From Sphingobacterium sp. (GTDB taxonomy: Bacteria > Bacteroidota > Bacteroidia > Sphingobacteriales > Sphingobacteriaceae), in assembly GCA_029239355.1 (NCBI GenBank), contig JAQZAZ010000015.1:1-59548 (forward strand): a DNA stretch of 59,548 nt, given 5' to 3'. Every line of letters starts with the position of its first letter. Within the stretch, counting starts at the first letter, position 1. The position numbers were made by a program, and so were the translations under genes. Below are positions 1 through 9,344 of this stretch, in pieces. The notes beneath the pieces were generated by a model, which worked only from the letters and a program-made list of their open reading frames with translations, was not told where the DNA came from and ran no database searches.

Positions 1-1678
1 TATTGGCGCTTTTGAATTGAAGCAACCTGCAGACTCATTGAGATCCCAAGTATTGGAAATGTCAAAACGTATTCGTCACCGTGGTCCAGATTGGTCTGGT
101 ATATTCACTGGCGAGAAAGCTTTATTGGCGCATGAGCGATTAGCTATCGTTGATCCGAAATCGGGTAGTCAACCTTTGTACAGTCCGGATGGCAAAGTAG
201 TACTGGCTGTGAATGGCGAAATCTATAACCACCATGAATTAAGAAATAGTCTTCCGGATTATGAATTTGCAACACAGAGTGATTCCGAAGTGATATTGGC
301 GCTTTATCTGGCCAAGGGACCATCGTTTGTCGATGAGCTGAATGGTATCTTTGGTTTCGCATTATATGATTCACGTGATGATTCATTTTTTGTAGCCCGT
401 GACCACATGGGAATTATCCCGTTGTATTATGGAAAAGACGCACAGGGACAACTGTTCGTGGCCTCTGAATTAAAATCACTGGAGGGGTTCTGTGAAACGA
501 TTGAACAATTTCCTCCGGGACATTATGTATATAGCAAAGAAGGTACGGCCCCACAGCGCTGGTACCAACGGGACTGGGAAAGTTATGATACAGTAAAAGA
601 CAACGAGACTGATATTGCTGTTTTGCGTAAAGCCCTGGAAGATGCGGTGCATCGTCAGCTGATGTCTGATGTACCTTATGGTGTATTGCTGTCGGGGGGG
701 CTTGATTCCTCGGTGATTGCTGCCGTGACCAAAAAGTTTGCGTCCAAGCGTATTGAAACGGACGATAAAGAAGAGGCCTGGTATCCACAATTGCATTCTT
801 TTGCCGTGGGGCTGAAAGGGGCTCCGGATTTAATCGCTGCAAAAAAAGCAGCAGATCATATCGGAACAATCCATCATGAAATCAACTTTACCATACAAGA
901 GGGCCTGGATGCTATCCGTGACGTGATCTATCACCTGGAGACCTATGATGTCACAACTGTGCGCGCTTCAACGCCAATGTACCTATTGGCACGTGTCATT
1001 AAATCAATGGGCATCAAAATGGTGCTATCTGGTGAAGGCTCTGATGAGCTTTTTGGGGGCTATCTGTACTTCCATAAGGCGCCAAATGCACAGGAGTTTC
1101 ACGAAGAAACTGTGCGTAAGCTGAAAAAACTATACCTTTACGACTGTTTGCGTGCCAATAAATCACTGGCAGCCTGGGGTGTTGAAGGACGTGTACCTTT
1201 CCTTGATAAAGAATTTATGGATATCGCCATGCGTATCAACCCATCGGATAAAATGATCCGTGATGGCCGAATGGAGAAATGGGTCGTGCGAAAAGCTTTT
1301 GAAGATTATCTTCCTGAAAGCATTGCTTGGCGTCAAAAAGAACAGTTTTCGGACGGTGTCGGTTATAGCTGGATTGATACCTTAAAAGAGCAGGCAGAGA
1401 GCAAAGTTTCAGACCAGGAATTTGCGGCCGCTGCCGAGCGTTTCCCCATCAATACACCGAAGAATAAGGAGGAATTTTTGTACCGCACGATATTTGAGTC
1501 GCATTTTCCGTCTGCTGCAGCTGCACAGACCGTTCCCTCGGTAAAATCGGTGGCCTGTAGCACACCCGAGGCGTTGGCTTGGGATGCTTCTTTCCAAAAC
1601 CTGAACGACCCATCAGGTAGAGCTGTAGCCTCGGTACACCAAGAAAGCTATGAAAAAACCAAAGTGGAAGCCGTGTAG
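1..1678 (+). CDS. asnB: Asparagine synthase B (glutamine-hydrolysing), 5' end cut by window
   Basis: Class II amidotransferase that makes asparagine from aspartate, ATP and glutamine in the cytoplasm. The open frame enters from the left edge (first full codon at 2-4) and reads IGAFEL before any start, so the true start and the nucleophilic Cys2 lie a few codons outside the window. The TTG at 17 is internal. The N-terminal glutaminase half shows RHRGPDWSG, NGEIYNH and SDSEVILALY. The C-terminal synthetase half has the ATP pyrophosphatase loop SGGLDSS around residue 235, and LSGEGSDELFGGY further on. Length is normal for AsnB. A strong hairpin terminator follows, so it ends its transcription unit. 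The family call is firm. Confidence 0.95.
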   Translation, partial: IGAFELKQPADSLRSQVLEMSKRIRHRGPDWSGIFTGEKALLAHERLAIVDPKSGSQPLYSPDGKVVLAVNGEIYNHHELRNSLPDYEFATQSDSEVILALYLAKGPSFVDELNGIFGFALYDSRDDSFFVARDHMGIIPLYYGKDAQGQLFVASELKSLEGFCETIEQFPPGHYVYSKEGTAPQRWYQRDWESYDTVKDNETDIAVLRKALEDAVHRQLMSDVPYGVLLSGGLDSSVIAAVTKKFASKRIETDDKEEAWYPQLHSFAVGLKGAPDLIAAKKAADHIGTIHHEINFTIQEGLDAIRDVIYHLETYDVTTVRASTPMYLLARVIKSMGIKMVLSGEGSDELFGGYLYFHKAPNAQEFHEETVRKLKKLYLYDCLRANKSLAAWGVEGRVPFLDKEFMDIAMRINPSDKMIRDGRMEKWVVRKAFEDYLPESIAWRQKEQFSDGVGYSWIDTLKEQAESKVSDQEFAAAAERFPINTPKNKEEFLYRTIFESHFPSAAAAQTVPSVKSVACSTPEALAWDASFQNLNDPSGRAVASVHQESYEKTKVEAV

Positions 1679-1708
1679 ATAATCAACCGACCATATACTA
1701 ATGTTGTG

Positions 1709-1739
1709 AAAGCCTAAGGAGAATTTCTTAGGCTTTTTT
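1709..1739 (+). terminator. Rho-independent terminator of asnB
   Basis: Ten-base-pair perfect stem (1709-1718 with 1727-1736, AAAGCCTAAG / CTTAGGCTTT) with an 8-nt loop, running into a T-tract. It starts about 30 nt after the asnB stop. Confidence 0.88.
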
Positions 1740-1887
1740 GCGATACAGTCAGTAGAATTGAGCAAAGTCAAATGGCTTTACAGCCTTGAATTGCATTTAA
1801 AATGAATATGTTTTTTGAATTATCTTTAGTAATTTTCGGAAAAACAAGCCTGTCCAAACTACGGAATGGTGAACAATTAAAATACAA

Positions 1888-3453
1888 ATGAAAGGATATA
1901 CGAAACACCGAAATTTAAAGTTTTTTGGATTAGCGTTTTTGCTATTGAGCAACACAGCTATATTTGCACAGAATAAAGATGCTGTCGTTTCAGCTATTGT
2001 CCAGGAAGCTCAAGCTAATTCCCAGCTTGAAAACTATGCATTTGAACTTGTTGATATGATCGGTCCGCGTTTGGTCGGGAGCCCACAGATGCAACAGGCA
2101 CATGATTGGGTAGTCAAACAATATACGGCGCTAGGTGCGGACGCCCGAAATGAACCTTATGGGGAATGGCGTTCCTGGGAGCGAGGAACCTCTCAGGTGA
2201 CAATGACCTACCCTCGGATTAAATCGCTCGAAGGTACACAGTTGGCTTTTAGTCCAATGACAAAGGAAAAAGGTGTGGAAGCTGAAGTGATAGCGATGCC
2301 GCTGTTTGGTTCTCAAAGCGATTTTCAATCTTGGTTAAATAGTGTAAAAGGTAAAATTGTCCTGATCGGAATGAACCCCATTTCAGGTCGGTCGGATGGT
2401 AACTGGAAGGAATCGGCCTCTGCTAAAGCTTATGAAAGGTATCAGAACCTCAAAAACGAGCAGCTTAAGCAATGGGAGCTGAGTATGTCCTATACAGGAA
2501 GCACCCGCCGTACTTTGCCGGTAGCCTTAGAAGCTTCAGGTGCCATAGGTGTGATCGATTCCTATTGGACGGAACTGCCCGGCATTACGCGGGTTTTTGA
2601 TGCGAAATCCAAACAGATTCCAGTCTTTAACCTTGCTTTGGAAGATTATAGTCTCCTTTATCGCATGGCTGAGCGTGGGGTCAAGCCGCGTGTACTTTTG
2701 GAGGGAAAATCAAAGGAGCTCGGAACAGCAAAAACGTATAACAGCATTGCTGAGATCAAGGGGAAAGAAAAGCCAAACGAATATGTGGTGCTCTCAGCGC
2801 ATCTAGATTCATGGGATGGAGCCTCAGGTGCAACGGATAATGCCACAGGGGTGATCACCATGATGGAAGCTGTTCGTATCTTACGAAAAGTATACCCCGA
2901 TAATAAAAGAACCATCCTTGTAGGCAACTGGGGTAGCGAGGAACAGGGATTGAACGGTTCGTCGGCTTTTGTCGAAGATCATCCCGATGTCGCTAACAAT
3001 ATTCAGGTGGTTTGGAACCAGGATAATGGAACCGGACGTATCGTACGCATCGCAGGAAGCGGTTTTGAAAAGTCTTATGAATACATTGGCCGTTGGTTGC
3101 AATATCTGCCCGAAGAATTTCGCAATGAAATCCAGACCAGCTTTCCTGGAATGCCGGGAACCGGCGGAAGCGATCATTCCTCATTTGTCCAAAAAGGCAT
3201 TCCGGCCTTTGGTCTTTCTTCCACCTCTTGGGATTATGGTAAAGTAACCTGGCATACCAACAGGGATACCTATGACAAAATTGTCTTTGATGAAGTCCGG
3301 CAAAATGCAATTATTGTTGCGGTGCTGACTTACCTGGCCTGTGAGGAACCGAGCTTGGTATCGCGTGACAAAATTGTGTTGCCCCTTGACAAAACAGGTA
3401 AACAAATGGAATGGCCAACAAATTTGCGGGCCAAAAGAACAAGTGGTAATTAA
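1888..3453 (+). CDS. Secreted M28 family zinc peptidase, carboxypeptidase Q-like
   Basis: A 521-residue exported metallopeptidase. Residues 1-27 are a signal peptide ending AIFAQ. A PA-type insert lies around 120-270, and the M28 catalytic domain fills roughly 280-490. Candidate di-zinc ligands by comparison with carboxypeptidase Q (known family) are H305 (AHLDSWD), D317 (ATDNATG), E351/E352 (GSEEQG), D379 (NQDNG) and H456 (HTNRDT). The likely role is trimming peptides in the periplasm or outside the cell. It is flanked by terminators on both sides, so it is probably monocistronic. The neighbouring convergent gene is another peptidase (DPP4 type), which fits shared peptide scavenging. Exact specificity cannot be read from sequence. 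Confidence 0.9.
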   Translation: MKGYTKHRNLKFFGLAFLLLSNTAIFAQNKDAVVSAIVQEAQANSQLENYAFELVDMIGPRLVGSPQMQQAHDWVVKQYTALGADARNEPYGEWRSWERGTSQVTMTYPRIKSLEGTQLAFSPMTKEKGVEAEVIAMPLFGSQSDFQSWLNSVKGKIVLIGMNPISGRSDGNWKESASAKAYERYQNLKNEQLKQWELSMSYTGSTRRTLPVALEASGAIGVIDSYWTELPGITRVFDAKSKQIPVFNLALEDYSLLYRMAERGVKPRVLLEGKSKELGTAKTYNSIAEIKGKEKPNEYVVLSAHLDSWDGASGATDNATGVITMMEAVRILRKVYPDNKRTILVGNWGSEEQGLNGSSAFVEDHPDVANNIQVVWNQDNGTGRIVRIAGSGFEKSYEYIGRWLQYLPEEFRNEIQTSFPGMPGTGGSDHSSFVQKGIPAFGLSSTSWDYGKVTWHTNRDTYDKIVFDEVRQNAIIVAVLTYLACEEPSLVSRDKIVLPLDKTGKQMEWPTNLRAKRTSGN

Positions 3454-3594
3454 TGACGGAGCAGCTTATACTTACTATTGTATTCCTTGTTTAATACAAA
3501 AGTATTGGCAATAATTTTTAATCGGCTAATGACGGCTGTTCAAATGGTTGCCCCGAAATAAAGATAACGTTGATTAGAGACAACTATTGTCCCA

Positions 3595-3640
3595 AAAAAC
3601 AAAGGCGCCTTTCTTTCCGATCGGCGCCTTTGTTTTTAAA
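3595..3640. terminator. Bidirectional terminator between the two peptidase genes
   Basis: Fifteen-base-pair perfect stem (3595-3609 with 3623-3637, AAAAACAAAGGCGCC and its complement). A-run on one side and T-run on the other, so it can serve both the M28 gene (plus) and the S9 gene (minus). Confidence 0.9.
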
Positions 3641-3651
3641 GATATGCTCGC

Positions 3652-5829
3652 TTATTTTTTGAGATGCTGATTAAAATAATCGGCAATTTTCTCGTACATA
3701 TGAATGCGGTCCTTGCCCATGACGTTATGTTCGTGGGTGGGGTATAAGAAATAGTCGACCTGTTTTCCGGCTTTAATGCATGACTCCAGGAATTCCATGC
3801 TGTTTTGTTGTACAACGACCGGATCCTGTGCGCCATGGATGATTAATAAACGTCCTTTTAGTTGATCCGCTTTATTTAGTAAAGACGTCAATTTATATCC
3901 TTCAGGGTTTTCCTGTGGTGTGTCCATATAGCGCTCACCGTACATAACCTCATAAAACTTCCAGTCGATAACCGGTCCCCCGGCTACTGCCGCTTTAAAA
4001 ATGTCGTTGTGATGTAACATGAATGACGTGGTCATAAAACCACCAAAGCTCCATCCAAAAATCCCCATGCGTTGTTGATCGACAAAGGATTTTGATTTCA
4101 GAAATTCAATTCCTTTTAGTTGATCGGCCATTTCATTTTGACCAAGGTTACGATGGGTAGCGGTATAAAAATCACGGCCCCGGTAATTGGTGCCTCGATT
4201 GTCCATGGTAAATACGATATATCCCTGTTGTGCCATATAGAGATCAAAGTAGCCTGCACCGCCCAGCCATTTGTTGGAAACCAGTTGGGAATGTGAACCG
4301 CCGTACAAATAGTACATGACCGGATATTTCTTGGCCGGATCAAAATCATTTGGATAGATAATGCGGCCGGTCAACGGGTATTTGCCGTCTGCCGAAGTCA
4401 GCTGGACAAATTCTATTTTTGGATTATTGATTTTTCCGCTGAACGGATTGTCAGCTTTGACCAGTACCGTTCCTTTGCCTGATTTGACCGCTTTGACCTG
4501 GATCATGTTCGGCGTCTTCAGATCGCTATATTGATCATAGATATATTTTCCGTCATCACTCAGCGAAGCCTGGTGTATACCGGGTTCGTTTGTCAGCTGA
4601 ACCGTTTTTCCGGATTTAAGGTCTACCTCAAATAGCTGACGGTCGATGCCATTATTGGTGACACCGATATAGCTTACTTTGTTCCCATCCGCAGAAAAAT
4701 CCAATAAATTGTCCAGTACAATATCCTGATAACCTAATTTTTTGATCAGTTTTCCTTCTGTATTGTAGAGGTACAGCTGGTTGTAGCCCTCTTTGTCGGA
4801 CTGGTAAAGAAATTGGTCTGGGTTGTTAGGTAAAAATGTGAGCGGATTTTCCGGTTCTACCCAGGTCGTTGCAGTTTCCTCAAACAATGTTTTGACCAAT
4901 GCGCCGTTTTCGGCATTGTATTTATTAAACTTAAGGTCATTTTGATCCCGATTAAGAACACCCACATAAATAAATTTACCTGAAGGATCCCAAGTTACGC
5001 AGGTCAGGTATTGCTCACTGTGATCTCCGGTTTGTAGTGTTACCTTTTGCCCTGTCACTGTATTATAGATGACTAAAGTTACCTCTTCCGACTTCTGCCC
5101 TGTCATGGGGTATTTTATCCATTTGATCTCCGCTACTTTGGGACTCCACTGTGGCAGCGGATAGTTGGCAACCATAGTCTCGTTTTTGCGATAATAGAGC
5201 AGTTTGTCATTTTGAGCATTCCACCACATTCCTTTTTTTATGCCAAACTCCTGACGGTGGGTATAATCGCTGCCATTGACGATACCTTTGTCGTTGTCAT
5301 TGGTAACTGCAGTCACTTTTCCATTTTTGTCAACGATAGCAATGTTGTTGTCGAGCAGATAAGCAATTTTTGAAAAATCTGCGCTCAATTCACGGTTTGC
5401 TCCCTGACTATCGTTTCCGATAAAACTTTCGATGCTTTTTGATTTGACGTTGTAGACTACTGTGTACACCTTGTCCTTTCCGTTTACCTGAAGCAACAAT
5501 GAATTACCGTCACGCCATTTGTAGTCGTAAGGAAACATTTGCAAATGGAATGTTTCGTTTGGAATCGCGGCTTTTAAAGCTGCCTCAAGTTCTGCTTTCG
5601 ACAGCAAGCTTGTTTCAGTCCAGTTGTTTTCCGCGCTTTTGGAGAACAGGTTTTGATACGATTTATCGAGGTAAGAGAAACTGTTTGATTTTGGGATCCA
5701 GGAAGTGGCAGGAATAGATGTTGGTGCGTAGATGCGCGGTCCAAATACCGTTTCTTCCAAATTAAGGTTTCGCTGGGCATGGCTGGTTAGAGCGCTTGCC
5801 AACAAGAAGAATAGCGCAATTCTTTTCAT
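3652..5829 (-). CDS. S9 family dipeptidyl peptidase IV
   Basis: A 725-residue exported serine peptidase of the DPP4 type, which removes N-terminal dipeptides (typically Xaa-Pro) from oligopeptides. A signal peptide (residues 1-19, ending TSHAQ) directs it out of the cytoplasm. The middle (about 60-470) is the beta-propeller domain. The C-terminal alpha/beta-hydrolase domain holds the nucleophile S594 in GWSFGG, D669 in HGAQDP and H701 in THEHNV, so the triad is complete. Length matches bacterial DPP4. It is convergent with the M28 peptidase and downstream of the DUF1080 gene, from which a hairpin separates it. Confidence 0.93.
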   Translation of the reverse strand: MKRIALFFLLASALTSHAQRNLNLEETVFGPRIYAPTSIPATSWIPKSNSFSYLDKSYQNLFSKSAENNWTETSLLSKAELEAALKAAIPNETFHLQMFPYDYKWRDGNSLLLQVNGKDKVYTVVYNVKSKSIESFIGNDSQGANRELSADFSKIAYLLDNNIAIVDKNGKVTAVTNDNDKGIVNGSDYTHRQEFGIKKGMWWNAQNDKLLYYRKNETMVANYPLPQWSPKVAEIKWIKYPMTGQKSEEVTLVIYNTVTGQKVTLQTGDHSEQYLTCVTWDPSGKFIYVGVLNRDQNDLKFNKYNAENGALVKTLFEETATTWVEPENPLTFLPNNPDQFLYQSDKEGYNQLYLYNTEGKLIKKLGYQDIVLDNLLDFSADGNKVSYIGVTNNGIDRQLFEVDLKSGKTVQLTNEPGIHQASLSDDGKYIYDQYSDLKTPNMIQVKAVKSGKGTVLVKADNPFSGKINNPKIEFVQLTSADGKYPLTGRIIYPNDFDPAKKYPVMYYLYGGSHSQLVSNKWLGGAGYFDLYMAQQGYIVFTMDNRGTNYRGRDFYTATHRNLGQNEMADQLKGIEFLKSKSFVDQQRMGIFGWSFGGFMTTSFMLHHNDIFKAAVAGGPVIDWKFYEVMYGERYMDTPQENPEGYKLTSLLNKADQLKGRLLIIHGAQDPVVVQQNSMEFLESCIKAGKQVDYFLYPTHEHNVMGKDRIHMYEKIADYFNQHLKK

Positions 5830-5905
5830 TAGAATATTTTATTTTTAATGATGCTGTACCGATCATAAGCGTTTTTTTGTCGCTATGATGGCATTTGCTT
5901 TTAAA

Positions 5906-5942
5906 TTTTATAGGGCTAAATTAGTTAAATAGCCCTATAAAA
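5906..5942 (-). terminator. Hairpin downstream of the DUF1080 gene
   Basis: Thirteen-base-pair perfect inverted repeat (5906-5918 with 5930-5942, TTTTATAGGGCTA). On the minus strand the stem is followed only by a short TTT run, so it is a weak terminator or 5' leader hairpin ahead of the DPP4 gene. Confidence 0.5.
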
Positions 5943-5988
5943 CCTAGTACAGAATTGTTGCTTGTCTAACTGAAATTGTTGCGTGTGC

Positions 5989-6717
5989 CTATAATTTGCG
6001 GAGCCAGATATTTCTGAACTGCACCAGATCACCATGATCTTGCAGGATAATAGGGCCCGGGCCATGGCTCACCTGTTTCGGTAGTCCGATGTATTCCGTA
6101 GTACCATCAATCTGGGTGTTGTTTTGGACAATGACACCGTTGTGAAGGACAGTAACTGTGCCTTTGCTGATCAGTAAACTGTCTTTATTAAACTGAGGTG
6201 CTTTGTAGATGATGTCGTATACATGCCATTTGTCTGCTACGATGACCTGCGCCAGTGGCGGACGTTGCTTGTAAAGACTTCCTGCTCCCCCGTTGACATA
6301 AGTCGGGTTATTATTATTGTCCAAAACTTGGATTTCATAAAAACCTTGCAGGAAAATGCCACTATTGCCCCGGCCTTGTCCTTCGCCTTTGATTAGCTCC
6401 GGACTCTTCCACTCGATATGGAGCTGAAAGTCGGTGAAATGCTCGGCAGTTTCGATGTTCCCACTTCCGGGTTTTACTTCAAGGGTATTATTGGCGACAG
6501 TCCAGTTTGCTTTTCCCTTTTCGCTCTTCCATTTGCTTAGGTCCTTTCCGTCAAAGAGCACAATGGCGTCGCTCGGGATTCCCTTGTCAAGCGTTATTGT
6601 AGGCGGAACAGGACTGTAATATTCGGTATCGCTGGGCTTCATATTCGTTTGGGCATGGAGTGCACTGGCACCACATAAGATCGCCAATGCTAGTACTGAA
6701 GGTAAAGAAAAGTTCAT
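5989..6717 (-). CDS. DUF1080 protein, 3-keto-glycoside hydrolase family
   Basis: A 242-residue exported protein. Residues 1-23 are a signal peptide (ending LHAQ). The rest is one DUF1080 concanavalin-like jelly roll, recognisable by IVLFDGKDLSKWK, WTVANNTLEV, DFQLHIEWKSP, RGNSGIFLQG, YEIQVLD and LQDHGDLVQFRNIWLR. Members of this family have been shown to cleave 3-keto-glycosides (established knowledge). That fits the sugar-oxidising GMC dehydrogenase operon at the far end of this window, though the two are about 47 kb apart. It could instead bind sugars without catalysis. Confidence 0.85.
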   Translation of the reverse strand: MNFSLPSVLALAILCGASALHAQTNMKPSDTEYYSPVPPTITLDKGIPSDAIVLFDGKDLSKWKSEKGKANWTVANNTLEVKPGSGNIETAEHFTDFQLHIEWKSPELIKGEGQGRGNSGIFLQGFYEIQVLDNNNNPTYVNGGAGSLYKQRPPLAQVIVADKWHVYDIIYKAPQFNKDSLLISKGTVTVLHNGVIVQNNTQIDGTTEYIGLPKQVSHGPGPIILQDHGDLVQFRNIWLRKL

Positions 6718-6899
6718 CTGTTGGTTTTTTTGTTGTAGTTAAACTTAGGAAAATTTGTTTTTAAATACAATTATAATTTCCGAAACAGGGAATATTTGCC
6801 TCCCACATCTACATATTAAAGGCTATGCAGTAGATTTTCGCATAGAATTTCTTGTCCTTATTGTTTTTTTGATTTGCAACAATTTGTTTAGGTTTGTAC

Positions 6900-7268
6900 A
6901 TGGCAACCATTATACAGACAGTATCCTTGAAAGAAGCGCGTTTTTTTGCGCCAATAGGGTATTACATAGAAGAACAGAATCTGGGTAACGAATTTTTTGT
7001 GTCTATTGATGTTTGTTTTCCTTTTCGTAATACGGAAACGGAAGAACTGCGCAATACATTGAACTACGAAGAGTTGTACCAAATTGCGGCGAAGGTGATG
7101 CAGCCCAAAAGAAAGTTACTGGAATCTGCGGCAGCAGAAATTTTAGAACAGATCAGAGCAGCTGTGTTGCATGCCGAAATGATTGAGGTTGTTATCCGAA
7201 AATCAAACCCGCCTTTTGGCGGAGATCTATCCTGTTCGCAGGTTAGTCTTAAATACCTGAAAGATTAA
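6900..7268 (+). CDS. folB: Dihydroneopterin aldolase
   Basis: A 122-residue enzyme of folate synthesis that converts dihydroneopterin to 6-hydroxymethyl-dihydropterin and glycolaldehyde. The ATG at 6900 gives MATIIQTVSL and the family's usual length; an in-frame TTG at 6894 adds only two residues and is less likely. Visible family features are GYYIEEQNLGNEFFVSIDV near the N-terminus, a LNYEELYQI segment, and the pterin-site lysine in RKSNPPFGG near the C-terminus. The next gene starts 77 nt later on the same strand. Confidence 0.9.
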   Translation: MATIIQTVSLKEARFFAPIGYYIEEQNLGNEFFVSIDVCFPFRNTETEELRNTLNYEELYQIAAKVMQPKRKLLESAAAEILEQIRAAVLHAEMIEVVIRKSNPPFGGDLSCSQVSLKYLKD

Positions 7269-7345
7269 TTTTCAAACTGGACCAGCAAAAATTAGCACTG
7301 CATGCTTAATTTGCGGACCCATTGTATAAAGTTTTATTTGGTCAA

Positions 7346-8095
7346 ATGAATATTTATGATCTTGTTATAGCCGATAAGGAGAAGGTTGTGCTAGAAGACG
7401 TTTTTTTAGCGGAGGAAAGTCGGCAGAAACTGCAGCAGCTGATTAAGGAGCATCGTTATATTCAAGTGCTCTCACAATATGGCCTGCCCGTTAGCAATAA
7501 AGTCCTTTTGCACGGTTATTCGGGCTGCGGAAAAACAACGACCGCAAAAGCGCTTGCAGCGGCACTCGACAAGCCCATCTATGTGTTGAATTTGAGTAAC
7601 CTGATTTCATCCCGTATCGGTGAAACTTCACAGCATATCAAGCAGGTATTTGATAAAGCAGGCCGTGAAAAAGCTGTTCTGTTTCTGGATGAATTCGACC
7701 AAATCGGAAAAGCCCGTATCAGTGAGGAGAAAGATGTGGGGGAGATGCGCCGCCTGGTAAATACGATTATCCAATTAATCGACTATTTTCCTGCAGAAGC
7801 AGTGCTGATAGCAGCAACCAATCATCCCGAAATATTAGACACAGCGATTATCCGGCGATTCCAGCTTCGTCTGGCGTTTGAATTGCCCTCTCCTGCACAG
7901 TTGGATGCTTATTACGATAAATTATTTTCCGCGTTTCCGGAGTATGAGGCATTCATATCACGCATTTATAGCGTTTCTTACGCCGAGGCAAAAGATTATA
8001 TCTACGACGCAGTTAAATTTTTGCTAATTTCTGCACTGGAACAACGAGAAGATCAAAGTAAGAAAGCTAACTGCCGAGAAGTTAATGTTTTGTAA
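7346..8095 (+). CDS. Small stand-alone AAA+ ATPase
   Basis: A 249-residue cytoplasmic AAA+ protein with almost nothing outside the ATPase core. Walker A is GYSGCGKT (57-64), Walker B VLFLDEFD (about 111-118), sensor 1 AATNH, and an arginine-rich RRFQLRL segment follows. The first ATG (7346) is preferred over the TTG at 7322. Stand-alone AAA genes of this kind often act as chaperones or remodellers for an unlinked partner. Here no toxin, protease or nuclease lies next to it, so the target is unknown. Confidence 0.85.
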   Translation: MNIYDLVIADKEKVVLEDVFLAEESRQKLQQLIKEHRYIQVLSQYGLPVSNKVLLHGYSGCGKTTTAKALAAALDKPIYVLNLSNLISSRIGETSQHIKQVFDKAGREKAVLFLDEFDQIGKARISEEKDVGEMRRLVNTIIQLIDYFPAEAVLIAATNHPEILDTAIIRRFQLRLAFELPSPAQLDAYYDKLFSAFPEYEAFISRIYSVSYAEAKDYIYDAVKFLLISALEQREDQSKKANCREVNVL

Positions 8096-8218
8096 AATTA
8101 AATACCTGTGAAAACAGTTTATGTACTGCGACGTTATTGTTATAACGGATAGTGGGATCGTCGTCCATAGCAATGACATGATTATTCAGTTTTAAAATGA
8201 TTTTTAAGTGATTTGCGT

Positions 8219-8256
8219 CAATATGTCATTTTAAAATGAATTAAAATGACATATTG
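8219..8256. promoter_or_regulatory. Long palindrome upstream of hsp20
   Basis: Perfect 15-bp inverted repeat (CAATATGTCATTTTA at 8219-8233, complement at 8242-8256) around an 8-nt spacer. Overlapping it is a 14-bp palindrome TCATTTTAAAATGA (8226-8239). An extra TTTTAAAATGA lies at 8190-8200. It has no T-tract and sits about 95 nt before the hsp20 ATG, so an operator is more likely than a terminator. Confidence 0.6.
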
Positions 8257-8349
8257 TCTTGTTTTAGCAACTGGTATGCAAATTGAATATCCCCTATAAA
8301 AGAGTAAAAAAATACAGCTTAACAAAATAAAAAATTAGGAGGACAAAAA

Positions 8350-8793
8350 ATGGCATTAATTAAATTCCCTACAAAAAGTTTGAATACCGACGCAGTAAAC
8401 CCTTTTGTGAATACCGTATTTGACAATCTATTCAACGATAATTTTATTTCAGATCGTTTGGTGTCACGTGTTCCAGCAGTAAATATTTCGGAATCTGAAA
8501 AATCATTTAAGATCGAAATGGCTGCTCCGGGATTGGATAAGTCAGATTTTAAAATCAACGTGGATAAAAATCTGATTACTATTTCAGCTGAGAAAAAAGA
8601 AGAGCAAGTAAGTGAAGAGAAATTATATAGCAAAAAAGAATTCAATTATAGCTCGTTTTCAAGATCATTTACCTTGCCTGAAACGGTTGACTATAGTAAC
8701 ATTGAGGCAGCTTACGAAGGTGGAATATTGATCTTGACAGTTGGAAAGAAAGAAGACGCAATTATTGCGAAGCGTTTGATCGAAGTTAAATAG
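8350..8793 (+). CDS. Hsp20/alpha-crystallin small heat-shock protein
   Basis: A 147-residue ATP-independent holdase. An N-terminal arm of about 40 residues is followed by the alpha-crystallin domain (about 41-145): VPAVNISESEKSFKIEMAAPG, INVDKNLITISAEK, FSRSFTLPETVD and the A-x-x-x-x-GILILTV signature. The start is fixed by an unusually strong Shine-Dalgarno (TAGGAGGA) about 8 nt upstream, which suggests high translation. The gene is monocistronic, with a terminator downstream and a large palindrome upstream that may mediate heat-shock control. Confidence 0.95.
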   Translation: MALIKFPTKSLNTDAVNPFVNTVFDNLFNDNFISDRLVSRVPAVNISESEKSFKIEMAAPGLDKSDFKINVDKNLITISAEKKEEQVSEEKLYSKKEFNYSSFSRSFTLPETVDYSNIEAAYEGGILILTVGKKEDAIIAKRLIEVK

Positions 8794-8869
8794 TTTAAGT
8801 AGTAGACATGCCTTAGCCTGAGGTTGAGGGATGTTTCTTAAGATAGTTTTTAGGTTTAGTTTATGTTTT

Positions 8870-8907
8870 AATCCCTCGGAATTCACTTGTATTCCGAGGG
8901 ATTTTTT
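8870..8907. terminator. Bidirectional terminator, hsp20 / thioesterase
   Basis: Thirteen-base-pair stem (8870-8882 with 8891-8903, AATCCCTCGGAAT) and an 8-nt loop. A T-run on the plus strand reaches the stop codon of the convergent thioesterase gene. Confidence 0.88.
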
Positions 8908-9344
8908 TATCCAACTTCCTCGTATCCCGCAGCACGGGGTACTTTGGCGAGATAAGGTTCCATTTCTTCAGGCAGTTTGGTCAGTTTTCGTCGCTTTAAA
9001 TCTAGCCAGGCACCATCAACATGAACAGTACAACATAGCGCGCCGTCTTTACGGTAGACCTGATGTATAAAAGAAAATCGGCTGTTGTTTTTGTTGTATT
9101 TGGTTAATTCTACCTTTACCTGTACATATTCGTCAAGATGTACCTCCTTGGAATAGATTAGCTCTTCTCTAAATAGAATGGGGCCGATCTGAAACTCGGC
9201 AAACTTATCCAACGAAAAGCCCATTTTGTTTAACATATTGCTCCGTGCCTGTGCACAGATATCTGCATAAGCGGAATGGCGCATATGTCTATTGGCATCG
9301 ATTTGCGCCCAAATGACCTGTCCCTCATAAAATATATTTTCCAT
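8907..9344 (-). CDS. Acyl-CoA thioesterase (hot-dog fold)
   Basis: A 145-residue 4HBT-type hot-dog protein that probably hydrolyses acyl-CoA thioesters. The active-site region QIDANRHMRHSAYADICAQAR contains the Asp that precedes the long helix, and ELTKYNKNNSRFSFIHQVYR forms the central strands. I start at the ATG at 9344 (MENIFYEGQV), which gives the normal family length; the in-frame TTG at 9410 would add 22 unlike residues. It converges on hsp20 and shares its terminator. The acyl substrate cannot be told. Confidence 0.85.
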   Translation of the reverse strand: MENIFYEGQVIWAQIDANRHMRHSAYADICAQARSNMLNKMGFSLDKFAEFQIGPILFREELIYSKEVHLDEYVQVKVELTKYNKNNSRFSFIHQVYRKDGALCCTVHVDGAWLDLKRRKLTKLPEEMEPYLAKVPRAAGYEEVG

